Below, one piece after another: positions 44,096 to 56,200 of a DNA stretch of 64,000 bases. The stretch spans positions 2,046,001-2,110,000 of the forward strand of contig OZ244957.1 in the NCBI GenBank assembly GCA_965222535.1, given 5' to 3'. This stretch comes from G965222535 sp965222535 (GTDB taxonomy: Bacteria; Pseudomonadota; Gammaproteobacteria; HK1). The first letter of the stretch is position 1. Every line of letters begins with the position of its first letter. The notes below the pieces were generated by a model. It saw only the letters and a list, made by a program, of their open reading frames with translations, was not told where the DNA came from and made no database searches. The position numbers were made by a program, and so were the translations under genes.

Positions 44096-44156
44096 TTCCA
44101 GAGCACCAAACAGAGCAGCAGCTTACGGGGTGCACAAAACCTCCTCCCTTACCCCC
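44096..44156 (+). repeat. Dispersed intergenic repeat shared with 805-865
   Basis: TTCCAGAGC, CAAAC, CAGCAGC, GGTGCACAAAAC, CCTCCCT and ACCCCC occur in the same order and spacing at 805-865, about three quarters identical by eye. The right part resembles the GC-rich right half of the palindromic element. Confidence 0.5.
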
Positions 44157-44210
44157 GGTCATCTCCCATCTCTCCCAAGGGAGCGGGGAGAGCCCCTATG
44201 CAGCGGTGTC

Positions 44211-46358
44211 CTATTGCGGTGCAATTTGTTGCAGGAAGCGATGCGCCTGATTATTGGGTGCCTTATTAATCGCAATCGATTGCTTATATAAAGTGATCGC
44301 TTTGGCGGTATCGTGTTGTCGTGCCGCTAGGTAGCCCTCGATAAGTAACGCGTTGGCATGGCGAACTTTAGTCAGCGGCTGGGTATCAAACGTGGCTTTC
44401 ATGATTTGCATATAGTCAGCGGCGGTGCTGATGCTGTCTTTACTGCCGACTTGTATCAGCGCGACGATGATCCCATGCAGGGCACCGGCCTTGGTTTTGG
44501 CTACCGGCAGCAGCGCCTCGGCAAAGGCTTGCCGCGCTGGGTTGTTTGCCGTCAGGGCTTTACCAAGATAGTAACCGTAATTGTAAATCATTTGATTAAT
44601 ATGGAAATAGGCCCATAAATTTTTGCCTGATGGGTACGCGGACATTTCGCGAAACGCTTGTTGTGCGCGCTCGCTGGGCAGGTAGTGCACACCGCCTTTG
44701 CGCTCACGGTTAACTTTCCTGACAAAGCCATAATCATCCACTGCCGAGTGGGGGAATTGAGGATTGAAAATCGAATAATATACTGGTCGTTGTGTGCTGG
44801 CGATAAATTGTCGCCAGGCTTTTTGCCCCTGCGCGCTACTCAAACCGCGCTGCACGATGCGATCCGCCAACACTAGGCCATGGTACTCCAGTAACCGTAC
44901 ATCGGGGCGAACACCTTCTATCTGATGCAGGTAGATCATCGGCAACGCAGAATCACCGTAAGCGACATAGACTGCATTACGCTCAATCAGGTCAAAAATA
45001 AGATACGCCTGATCGGCGGCCAAGGTATCGCCGGGGCGATAGTTGGCGTTGCTGTTCCATATCCCCATGCCGCCGATCACCAGCCCTGAACTTGCACACA
45101 CCAGCGCTTGCCGCCAACCCGCATGGCAGTGCAGACAATCCATCAGAGCATGCACACCATAACCCAACCACAGCGCGAAAACGCAGTAGGCGACCAGCGG
45201 ATAGGGCCTGAATAACGCGATGCGGATGTATTCGTAATCAAATCCAAGCAACCCGATCAGCAGATAACTGCTACTGATTAGGGTTGCGGCCTCGCCAATA
45301 AGGTATAATCGCTGTTGACGATACACCATTACTGCGCCGAACAATGCCAACAGCGCGCCGCCGATACTCAACTGCAGCAGCAACTCGGTGCTGAAGTAGC
45401 GCGCATACAATAGTTTGTCGTGGAAGTCGGCATTGATGCTGTTGTCGACACCAGCATAACGCTCGCGGCGTACAAAACGGATAAACTGATCCAGCGACTC
45501 GATCGGGGACGTGAAGCTGATACTGATGGGTTGATGGGAACGCCACACCATCCAGCCGTAGAGCACAGCCGCAGTGGCCAGACATGCCACCGCCAATAAC
45601 GGTAACCGCTTCCAGAAGTCACTACCGGCGCTCGCGGCATACGCCAACAGCAGCGGGCTGCCAAGGACCAACAACGGCCAGTGATTGCCAAGTCCTAGGC
45701 CATACACCATTGCCGCTGCCACCCATAAGCGCCACTGTCGTTTTGCCAGCGCCTCTTGCAACAATACCAGTGTAAGGAACAGCATTGCGGTGTTGGTAGT
45801 GTACACATCGGCGATGATCGCCTGCGACCAGAAATGCTCCGATAGGGCGAGAGCCGCCGCCGCGATATAGGCTGCAGGTCGGTTACCAGTGCGGCGCAAT
45901 ACCAGCCAAGCTAACAACACGCAGGTCAACGCTGCCATCGCTCCGCTGGCGCTATGCACGCGCCAGGCGATGCTGCCATAGGGGATATGCGAAGCTAGCC
46001 AGCCAATCAGCACATACAACGGATATCCCGGTGCGTGGGCGACACCGGCATGCGCCGCTGTGGTGATAAACAAGCCATCGTCTTCAAGCATCACCGTGCG
46101 TGGGGTGGATGCCGCATACAAGCACCACGCGCTGAAAAGTAGCACTCCAAGACCGAGCACATCGCGACGGCAAAACGGTTTCAGTGGCGGCGTGTGAGAA
46201 TGCACGAAGAGCGTCCGCCACAGCCGTTGCAATGTCGCCAAAAGCGGATGGTGCCGAAGCATGGAGACGAGCGTGGCGAATGCCTTGGCGCTGGTTGGCG
46301 CTGGCTGCGGATCGTAGCGGTGAGGCTGTTTTTTACGGCGATGGTGCTGCTTAGCCAT
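44211..46358 (-). CDS. DUF2723 (TMEM260-like) multispanning membrane protein, copy 2
   Basis: About 715 residues, paralogous along its whole length to the protein at 22413-24509: MLEDDGLFITTAAHAGVAHA followed by PGYPLYVLIGWLASHIPYGS, and the shared central helices. The N-terminus is strongly basic (KQHHRRKKQPHR). The C-terminal third is soluble and helical, with AKAITLYKQSIAINKAPNNQ resembling one TPR unit. ATG 46358 is preferred to the frame start at 46403. By family it may be a GT-C glycosyltransferase using a lipid-linked sugar. Unlike copy 1 it has a GC content near that of the housekeeping genes, so it may be the older copy. Confidence 0.85.
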   Translation of the reverse strand: MAKQHHRRKKQPHRYDPQPAPTSAKAFATLVSMLRHHPLLATLQRLWRTLFVHSHTPPLKPFCRRDVLGLGVLLFSAWCLYAASTPRTVMLEDDGLFITTAAHAGVAHAPGYPLYVLIGWLASHIPYGSIAWRVHSASGAMAALTCVLLAWLVLRRTGNRPAAYIAAAALALSEHFWSQAIIADVYTTNTAMLFLTLVLLQEALAKRQWRLWVAAAMVYGLGLGNHWPLLVLGSPLLLAYAASAGSDFWKRLPLLAVACLATAAVLYGWMVWRSHQPISISFTSPIESLDQFIRFVRRERYAGVDNSINADFHDKLLYARYFSTELLLQLSIGGALLALFGAVMVYRQQRLYLIGEAATLISSSYLLIGLLGFDYEYIRIALFRPYPLVAYCVFALWLGYGVHALMDCLHCHAGWRQALVCASSGLVIGGMGIWNSNANYRPGDTLAADQAYLIFDLIERNAVYVAYGDSALPMIYLHQIEGVRPDVRLLEYHGLVLADRIVQRGLSSAQGQKAWRQFIASTQRPVYYSIFNPQFPHSAVDDYGFVRKVNRERKGGVHYLPSERAQQAFREMSAYPSGKNLWAYFHINQMIYNYGYYLGKALTANNPARQAFAEALLPVAKTKAGALHGIIVALIQVGSKDSISTAADYMQIMKATFDTQPLTKVRHANALLIEGYLAARQHDTAKAITLYKQSIAINKAPNNQAHRFLQQIAPQ

Positions 46359-46731
46359 TGAGCGCGCTGAAAGGAGCTTGTAGTATCGACAGTTTGGCGG
46401 CAAAGCAGAGAAAGAGACTTTCGGATTTTATAACCGCACTCAAGGGGGACATTTTATGAACATACATATTTATACCTGCGCAGCTCTATCGCTGCGCCGT
46501 GCGATCCAGCGGAGTCTCTTGGATAAAAATCTGTTCCACCGTGCGTTGATCGATTTCAGCGTGCCATTCATGGATTTCGACCGCCCAGTTCGCTTCTTTT
46601 TCTTTGTGACCAGTGCCACTGGAACGCAGCGCATTCATTTGAGCCACCACCTGACGCTGCCAGTCCCTCACCTAGCGGGAATGCAGTGCCGAATCGCTGC
46701 CGTTTGATCATTATTGCATTCCGTCCTTAGA

Positions 46732-46769
46732 GAACCTCGAGCTAGCCAAGCTGGTTTTTCGAGGTGCTC
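46732..46769 (+). repeat. Palindromic element, palindrome-only copy
   Basis: GAACCTCGAGCTAGCCAAGC to GGTTTTTCGAGGTGCTC, with arms and loop as in the family and a decayed left arm. Confidence 0.65.
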
Positions 46770-46894
46770 ACTGTTTCTTGCAGCAGCGACTGCAATCGCA
46801 CTCGTTGTTTCACCGTAAGACTTCAAGGATGATCTTGTAAAACGGCCAATTGCTCCCATTCTGGTCATTATTTACGCCCATAAGGATGTCGTAA

Positions 46895-46985
46895 TATGAT
46901 GATATTCATGTATATTATTTTTCGTGCTAGAACACAAAGATAGCCGCGGATGCCGTATTGCGAAACCATCCTTCTTAGCTGTCCA
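46895..46985 (-). repeat. Dispersed intergenic repeat (second family), copy 2
   Basis: On the minus strand it reads GATGGTTTCGCAATACGGC, ATCCGCGGCTA, TTTGTGTT, AAAATAATAT, then CAT and AATATCA, aligning with 7293-7375. Similarity extends over about 80 bases. Confidence 0.6.
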
Positions 46986-47281
46986 ATGGATTGATTAATG
47001 CGGCTCTGATCATCGCTTCTGACATCCTGATAGGGTGCATAATTAATTCAACTGCCAAGCTCTATTCTATACTTTATCAGTAACTCATGCTTGGGAAAGA
47101 GCCATTATAAAATTACTCTATCTACGAGGCTTTGCGAGGTACCTTCTTAGGGTTTAACACCAAAAGCCGGGATGACTACTGTAGAACTATCGGCTATAAT
47201 CAACTCTTATAAGCAGAGTAGCTTAGCTGCTCTAGCTCCAGAATAATGATCCGTGCCTTTTATTGCCCGAGGTAAAAGATA

Positions 47282-50200
47282 ATGGCTGACGACGAAACAA
47301 GCACTACCACTACCACCTCTTCAGAACCGCAGGTTAGCGGTGAGGAGGAGCGTTGCGCGCTGGAGTTGCGCGCCGAGACGATCAATCTGGTGGCGGTGAA
47401 GAGGGCCGAGCGTCGGGGCGTATCGGACCGTCTGGAGATCGGCAAGGAGTCGGCTAGCGATACCGCGACAGGGCACGAGGAAGTGAACGTTGAGGGTAAC
47501 TATAGACTGGAGGGGAGAGAGATTGAGACCAGCGCGAGCATCGTGAAAAGAACCTATCGCGGTCGTCTGAACCTGCGCCTCTACTCCGATACGCTGATGC
47601 TGAGCGGGGCGGTGTCGGAGACATTTGCGGGAGTGGTTACGTCTGGCGCAGGGATGTGCGATGTGTTGGGCGCTGCCGGTGGTTTGCGTGTAACAACCAG
47701 CGGCGATTTCCGTCTGATTAACGGGTTGGCGGGGATGGAGGAGAAGCCTGGCACCAGCATCAATGACAAGTTGCTGTTGGAGATTGCCGCCACCTCATTT
47801 CAGCGTGAATACGGGGTGGCGAGCTACAAAGCCGCTTTCGCGTCGTATAGCGGGGAAAAGCTCCTTTCGATGGAGGCGGGGACGTGGTCGATGCTGAAGG
47901 CGTCGTTAGGGTTTCGCCAGCAGATTAAAGGCCAAGCGAAGATTAAGAGCGGCAGAACAGCTATGAGGCCTAATCCTGGTATGGCGGAACTGCCCGCCGA
48001 GTCTGCATTGGGAGTACCAAACCTAAATACCGTGCGCCGCGGGACAAAGTCAAGTTCGAAAATGATCACCAAGGGTAGCAAGTTAAGGCGTATAAACTCG
48101 CTTTTTTCTTCCCGAACGGCGGTAGCACAGGCGGATACTGTGAGCGACGCCAGAAAAGTGGGTGATGCGACAGCAACAGACAGGGTGTGGAACACAGAGC
48201 AGTTGGCGATTGAAATAACCCCAAGACCCCCGGAGACAGCGCGACAGCTAGAGGAATTGGGTGGTACGCCATCGACTGCTGTTCTCCCGCCAGCGAAGAC
48301 CCTTGAGGGGTCGGTGAACGATTTACGCTCTGATCTCAGGCGTGGGTTCATAAAAAAAGAAGTAGACCGCTATAATCAACTTATAGATTTTTATAAAGAA
48401 TCTATTGCGCATGCTGATCTTGATCCGCCTATACTACAAGCTGTTAAGCAAGGTCTAGATATCAAAAAAATGGAGGAACTCGATCGTACTTATAAAATAC
48501 TACCTATTGCTAGCAAAAAGGCTAAGGTTGGGTATGCTGAAAGTATTGATAAACTGAAGTATGAACGCAACATTCTGAGAAACATCAATAAAAAATCTAA
48601 TCCATTACATTTGCTAACTAAAGAAGTTGGCAAAACAAAAGATACCCAAAAGATAGATTTTCTTCGCAGTATTACTAATAAAATTAAAAGAATAGACGAA
48701 ATTAATCCAAATGACTTAAGGTATCATGTAGATAATATAACTCACACATACACTCAAAATAACTCTATTTTTATAACAGGAGGAGAAATAAAATTCAACC
48801 AGTTAGATGATTTATATAAATTGAATAGTAAACAACTAGATACATTACTCATTGGCAATAAAAACAAGGGATTCCGCCCTTATGGAGAATTATTTGATGT
48901 TGACGCTACATATAAAGTACATTCTATCGAGGGGGCCGATGGGGAAATTCATGCATATTTTATCGCGGGGGATCGATTAATAGACGAACAAGGTAATATT
49001 GTGCAGACTTCTAAAGTCATAGATCAAGAAGGCAATATTATCCAACCCGCTAAAGTACAGGACTCATCTGGCAATGCAAAGCAGATAGATCAGGCAGAAC
49101 AAGCACGGCAGGTAGAACAAGCACGGCAGGCAGAACAAGCACGGCAGGCAGCCAAAGCACAGGAAAATGCAGAAGCCATAGCACAGATTAAGAAAACCAT
49201 TAATAGTGATATTAAGTCACAACTTAATGAAATTAAAATTAACCAAAAAACAGCAAAGCAAATTAGTAGAATCGGAGATCCACTTATTATAGGCGGAGAT
49301 CCATTTGAATACATGGATCACCTTTTAAAAAGGCAATTATCCAGAAACAAAGTGCAGTTATTGAGAAATACAGATGTTTATCTAAATCAAATCGATCCTA
49401 ACGCTATTAATATAGATATATCTTCTCTAATCGTAAGGAAATTGCAAACTGAAGCAGCTGCTTTATCTATTCCTGGTTATGAGAAATTGGATATAATATC
49501 ATTTAATTTAATAAAAAAATTGAGTGATGTTTTTGACAATGCGGACATATTAAGATACCCAGAAAATTCACTATCTTTTCCACCAAATCAACTAACAAAT
49601 TATACCCAGGGTCAAAATTCTATTAACAAAATTAAACGCAATGCAATTGCACGTAATGAAGGCAATGTAAAGGTGTATAAGGGTACTCTTCTCGCAATTA
49701 GTGATTTAGAAAATTCTAAACCTATTAATAAAAAATCTATTGCCTTCCAGACTCAAAGACTCAATAACTCGGCTTTAAGCTACAGAGTAGGATCAGATAT
49801 CGTATATGCATTAGAAAATGGAATTGATCCGGAAGCTTATTTTAAAGCTAGGCAGCAATATAATCCCAATGCCTATGCTTCGCCAGATGATGCTGATTGG
49901 CTCTTTCAACATGAATTTGAAGAATATCTCGTATTCGATGCCCCTCCTTCACGTAGAGAGATAAGTAATTTAAGTTCATCCCAAGATGATATTTACGATG
50001 GGACTATTCAGCAAATTAATAAAACGGCAGGGCAGGGTTCACTGAGAAGCACTGAAGATGCAACAAGCGGATCCCGTGCATCGTCCAGCTTCGATGACTT
50101 CCTCGATGATGACTTCACATCGCCCCTTTCAGCCCTCGCCAGACATTCCGATGCAGGCGATGTGGCTGGTAATACGCCAATATATGTACCCGTTCTACCC

Positions 50201-53200
50201 CCCATGAGTCCACTTAGCCGGAGTAGAAACCTGGGGGATGTGGTCACTGATAGTTCGCACCAAAGTATTTTGTTTGGTGATCCATCGTCTGGTTTAAACA
50301 GCAATCGAGTGCTGAATAGTTTGGAAAGTCGGCGCGCAAGAGATTCCCGTGATTTAAGCGGTCTTTCTTTGTCTCCCTCGCAACTCCGTATATCGCCGTC
50401 GAAAAACACCCTAAATGGTGATTCCTCGCTAAGTAGCGCAAGGCTCAGTCAGAGCTTGGAAACGCCAGCGCCCGAGTTACAGCACTTCAGCGCAACTTGG
50501 GAAGGCAAAGGTGGCAGTGCGGGGGGGGGGCAAGCCTATCCTAACACCACACGTTCGCTTTCTCGTCAATCCTCCACATCAACTGCCGTCACAGATGAAT
50601 CAAGTTACCACCTCGATATTCTCTTCGATAACGACGGTAGCGACAAAAGCCGTTTATCCAGCGAAAGTACTGATCTGAACGATCGGCTGCAAACAGAGCA
50701 CGCCTCTTTATCTGCTGTGGAAGGCAAAACGGATAGTTCACTGTATCAATCACAGCTTGATGATGTGGATCCTATACAGCAACAGCTAAGCCAATACGAA
50801 GAGCTCTCCGCAGGAAGTCGAGAGGCGTCTCGTGCTACGAATTTGAGCCGTACCCAAAATGCGGGGGCGGAATTGGACTTTGTCACTCCTGAACAGATCC
50901 CCGATGAATGGCAACCATTAGCCAATAATGTGGAGGGATTATCGGAAGGCAATCAAATTGTACGGATAAACACCACATCAGGAGAGGCATTTTTAGATAA
51001 TGCTGGTGAAGTACCGTTGGCACCAAGCAATATTCCTACATCAACGGATCAAAATACGGCGATCCTCAGGGCATCGATAAACGACCTTCCGGGTGCTGGG
51101 GGGCTGCAGAATGAGCGTCATTCGGCTATTCGTCTGAGTGGCTCTGACAATGTGACATTTGATAATAATCCGACCTTCAGCAGGTATGCCTCAGAAGAGC
51201 TGAAAGCTTATGCAGCAAAACCAATAGACGACGTGGTGAACAATCGGAAGTCATTCAACTTGAACATCGAATTGACGCCGCGAGAGAATCCATTTGAACG
51301 CAAGAGAGCTTACCAAGGCCCTCTGAATAGAGGAGAGGGTAAGGCCAAGGGCGGTGGGAAGAAGAAGAAGGTTAAAGCGAAGAAGGGTAATCCTCCCTCG
51401 CAGAATGAGAAGAACCCGCAGGAGCTTGCCAAATTGAAGCAAGGGAATGCAGAGCAGCAGCGCGTGTATGGAGAACTAGCGGATGCGGGGAATGTCGGCG
51501 ATGAGGTGCGGCACTATGTTGCGCCGCAGGATGAGGCGCAGCACTTTCTTCCAGATGAGGTGCTGGATGACGGCATCCTGCCGGCAGATCAGCTACATAC
51601 GGTTGCTCCCGCGGCACCTCACAAGCCGTTGGCTAAAGTTGAAGAGGATCTGCTGCCCGCTGTGATGCCACTGGACGGCAACCACCTACAGCAGCAGGCA
51701 GCTCCGATCGCAACCTTCGATGAGATTCAAATCGCGCACCAAGCGGACAACATAGCAGGTGCTCCTGTAATACTGGAGGATCTTGGCCTGCAGGGGGCTA
51801 CTGCTTTACAAAAGGCAGCGCAGCAGAAGAAGCCTCCCCGTCTTCCGAACCTATGGAAGCGCATCAAGAAACTGTTCTCGCGCAAGCAGGCGAATAAAGC
51901 GAAAGGGCCGAAGCAACTAAAGAAACAAGCCAAAAAAGAGCTGAAGCAAGCAAGGGACGCAGAGATCAGCCAAGCGATCCAGGATAAACCGCAGTTCTAC
52001 GCGCAACATTTCCAAAACAGGATAGAGGATCTTACCCAACAGTTGGGTGCCGCTGATGATGCTCGACGAGCCGACTTGGAGACAGAAATAGCGTTGTACA
52101 AAGTGGCATTGGAGCGCATCGATGGCGGCAAATCACCTAGTGTTGCGGCCAACCAGGCGCTTCATTTTCTGGCTAAAGAAAATGGCGCTGCCATTCCAAA
52201 AGGAGTGGCGACAAAATATCTTGACTTTGTAAAAGGGATTGACGAACTACAGACACAGAAAATTGATGCCATTAAGCAGAATTATAAAGCGCAGACAGCG
52301 AATCTGAATGCCGTGGGACGGCAAGACGCAGAGATCCGCCAAGCGATCCAGGATAAACCGCAGTTCTACGCGCAACATTTCCAAAACAGGATAGAGGATC
52401 TTACCCAACAGTTGGATGTCGCTGATGATGCTCGACGAGCCGACTTGGAGACAGAAATAGCGTTGTACAAAGTGGCATTGGATCGCATCGATGGCGGCAA
52501 ATCACCTAGTGTTGCGGCCAACCAGGCGCTTCATTTTCTGGCTAAAGAAAATGGCGCTGCCATTCCAAAAGGAGTGGCGACAAAATATCTTGACTTTGTA
52601 AAAGGGATTGACGAACTACAGACACAGAAAATTGATGCCATTAAGCAGAATTATAAAGCGCAGACAGCGAATCTGGATGCCGTGGGACGACAAGACGCAG
52701 AGATCCGCCAAGCGATCCAGGATAAGCCGCAGTTCTACGCGCAACATTTCCAAAACAGGATAGAGGATCTTACCCAACAGTTGGGTGCCGCTGATGATGC
52801 TCGACGAGCCGACTTGGAGACAGAAATAGCGTTGTACAAAGTGGCATTGGAGCGCATTGATGGCGGCAAATCACCTAGTGTTGCGGCCAACCAGGCGCTT
52901 CATTTTCTGGCTAAAGAAAATGGCGCTGCCATTCCAAAAGGAGTGGCGACAAAATATCTTGACTTTGTAAAAGGGATTGACGAACTACAGACACAGAAAA
53001 TTGATGCCATTAAGCAGAATTATAAAGCGCAGACAGCGAATCTGAATGCCGTGGGACGGCAAGACGCAGAGATCAGCCAAGCGATCCAGGATAAGCCGCA
53101 GTTCTACGCGCAACATTTCCAAAACAGGATAGAGGATCTTACCCAACAGTTGGGTGCCGCTGATGATGCTCGACGAGCCGACTTGGAGACAGAAATAGCG

Positions 53201-56200
53201 TTGTACAAAGTGGCATTGGAGCGCATCGATGGCGGCAAATCACCTAGTGTTGCGGCCAACCAGGCGCTTCATTTTCTGGCTAAAGAAAATGGCGCTGCCA
53301 TTCCAAAAGGAGTGGCGACAAAATATCTTGACTTTGTAAAAGGGATTGACGAACTACAGACACAGAAAATTGATGCCATTAAGCAGAATTATAAAGCGCA
53401 GACAGCGAATCTGAATGCCGTGGGACGGCAAGACGCAGGGATCAGCCAAGCGGTCCAGGATAAGCCTGCAGCCAACGCGCCAACACTGCCTCCGCGAGGC
53501 GTGCCAGAACCGGCCCCAAAACCGGCCTCAACGATGAAGTCTTCAGCTGCTAAAGCCGATACCGCTACGGACGTGGAAGAAGCGAAGAGAATTGTTCCTA
53601 TGGAGGCTGATGATGGGATTAAGCAGCGGATTGATGAGCTAAGAAATAAACAGGATAAGTTGGAGTTCGATATAGGTAAACATACAGAGCTTGATTACGA
53701 GATAACCCTCCTAAAAAAATACGAAGAAGGATTTGCTCCTAATGGCGGTGCTGAGTATATTAAATCTGTAAAATCGAAAATGGAATCCAATGGTATTTTT
53801 AGATCAGCAAAGCAGGATGCTATTGTGAAAAAATTATTCGATCAACTGAATGCACTTGAAGCAAACAAGAAACTTCCGCTGGATAACGCCCAACCCGCTG
53901 CTGGAAAAAACTCCCCGATTCAGCTTAAGCCAAAAGCACCTGAAGCACACAAAACAGCTGCGCCGTCGGTCACAGCGCCAGAAACGCCCCCAAAAGCCGC
54001 TAAAACTGTCGATACCGCTACGGGCGCGGAAGAAGCGAAGAGAATTGCTCCTATGGATGCTGATGCGATTAAGCAGCGACTTGCTGAGCTAGAAAATGAA
54101 GAGGTGCAGGTGCGCAATAAATACCCATATGATCCATCTGATCCAGATGAGGGTGCGCTATCTGAAGCAGATGAATTAGAACTTCTACGGAGATTAGATG
54201 AGATTGCTCATGAGGAAGTCTTCCTGAAAAAATACAAAGAAGGATTTGCTCCTAATGGTGGTGCTAAATATATTAAATCTGTACAATTGAAACTAGTAGA
54301 TAGGAATCTTTTGGACCCAACAAGGCAGAATGCTCTGGTGAAAAAATTATTCGATCAGCTGAATGCACTTGAAGCAAACAAGAAACTTCCGCTGGATAAC
54401 GCCAAAAACGCTGCTGGAAAAAACTCCCCGATTCAGCTTAAGCCAAAAGCACCTGAAGCACACAAAACAGCTGCGCCGTCGGTCACAGCACCAGAAACGG
54501 CCCCAAAAGCCGCTAAAACTGTCGATACCGCTACGGGCGCGGAAGAAGCGAAGAGAATTGTTCCTAGGGAGGCTGATGATGGGATTAAGCAGCGGATTGA
54601 TGAGCTAAGAAATAAACAGGATAAGTTGGAGTTCGATATAGGTAAACATACAGAGCTTGATTACGAGATAACTCTCCTAAAAAAATACGAAGAAGGATTT
54701 GCTCCTAATGGCGGTGCTGAGTATATTAAATCTGTAAAATCGAAAATGGAATCCAATGGTATTTTTAGATCAGCAAAGCAGGATGCTATTGTGAAAAAAT
54801 TATTCGATCAACTGAATGCACTTGAAGCAAACAAGAAACTTCCGCTGGATAACGCCCAACCCGCTGCTGGAAAAAACTCCCCGATTCAGCTTAAGCCAAA
54901 AGCACCTGAAGCACACAAAACAGCTGCGCCGTCGGTCACAGCGCCAGAAACGCCCCCAAAAGCCGCTAAAACTGTCGATACCGCTACGGGCGCGGAAGAA
55001 GCGAAGAGAATTGCTCCTATGGAGGCTGATGATGGGATTAAGCAGCGGATTGATGAGCTAAGAAATAAACAGGATAAGTTGGAGTTCGATATAGGTAAAC
55101 ATACAGAGCTTGATTACGAGATAACTCTCCTAAAAAAATACGAAGAAGGATTTGCTCCTAATGGCGGTGCTGAGTATATTAAATCTGTAAAATCGAAAAT
55201 GGAATCCAATGGTATTTTTAGATCAGCAAAGCAGGATGCTATTGTGAAAAAATTATTCGATCAGCTGAATGCACTTGAAGCAAACAAGAAACTTCCGCTG
55301 GATAACGCCCAACCCGCTGCTGGAAAAAACTCCCCGATTCAGCTTAAGCCAAAAGCACCTGAAGCACACAAAACAGCTGCACCGTCGGTCACAGCGCCAG
55401 AAACGGCCCCAAAAGCCGCTAAAACTGTCGATACCGCTACGGGCGCGGAAGAAGCGAAGAGAATTGTTCCTAGGGAGGCTGATGATGGGATTAAGCAGCG
55501 GATTGATGAGCTAAGAAATAAACAGGCTCTGGTGGAGTTCGATATAGGTAGACATACAGAGCTTGATTACGAGATAACCTTACTAAAAAAATACGAAGAA
55601 GGATTTGCTCCTAATGGCGGTGCTGAATATATTAAATCTGTAAAATCGGAACTGAAATCCAGTGGTATTTTTAGATCAGCAAAGCAGGATGCTATTGTGA
55701 AAAAATTATTCGATCAGCTGAATGCACTTGAAGCAAACAAGAAACTTCCGCTGGATAACGCCAAAAACGCTGCTGGGAAAAAATCCACGCTTCAGCCTAA
55801 ATCAAAAGTACCTAAAGCACACAAAACAGCTGTGCCGTCGGTCACAACGCCAGAAACGGCCCCAAAATCGACCTCAACGGTGACGCCTTCAGCTGCTAAA
55901 ACTATCGATGCCGCTACGGGCGCGGAAGAAGCGAAGAAAATTTCTCCTATGGACGCTGATGCAATTAATCAGCGACTTGCTGAGCTAGAAAATGAAGAGG
56001 TGCAGGTGCGCAATAAATACCCATATGATCCATCTGATCCAGATGAGGGTGCGCTATCTGAAGCAGATGAATTAGAACTTCTACGGAGATTAGATGAGAT
56101 TGCTCATGAGGAAGTCTTCCTGAAAAAATACAAAGAAGGATTTGCTCCTAATGGTGGTGCTGAATATATTAAATCTGTACAATTGAAACTAGTAGATAGG

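Larger units (their letters stand above)
46359..47281. other. Gap upstream of the giant gene
   Basis: A minus-strand frame at 46486-46671 (starting MRDWQRQVVAQMNALRSS) is not recognisable and may be a fragment. A palindrome copy lies at 46732-46769 and a second-family repeat at 46895-46985. 46990-47270 is AT-rich with no clear gene and should contain the promoter of the giant gene. GAGGT at about 47270 is its likely ribosome site. Confidence 0.5.

Noticed and set aside
46486..46671. 61-codon minus-strand frame upstream of the giant gene
   Set aside because: The protein-like composition is noted, but no family, no ribosome site, and the surroundings are decayed.
51956..53431. CRISPR-like array
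   Set aside because: Regular spacing is due to 369-bp coding repeats without spacers; no cas genes are present.
53850..55514. Repeated 80-codon frames inside the giant gene
   Set aside because: These are +1-frame translations of the repeat linkers and recur only because the DNA is repeated.
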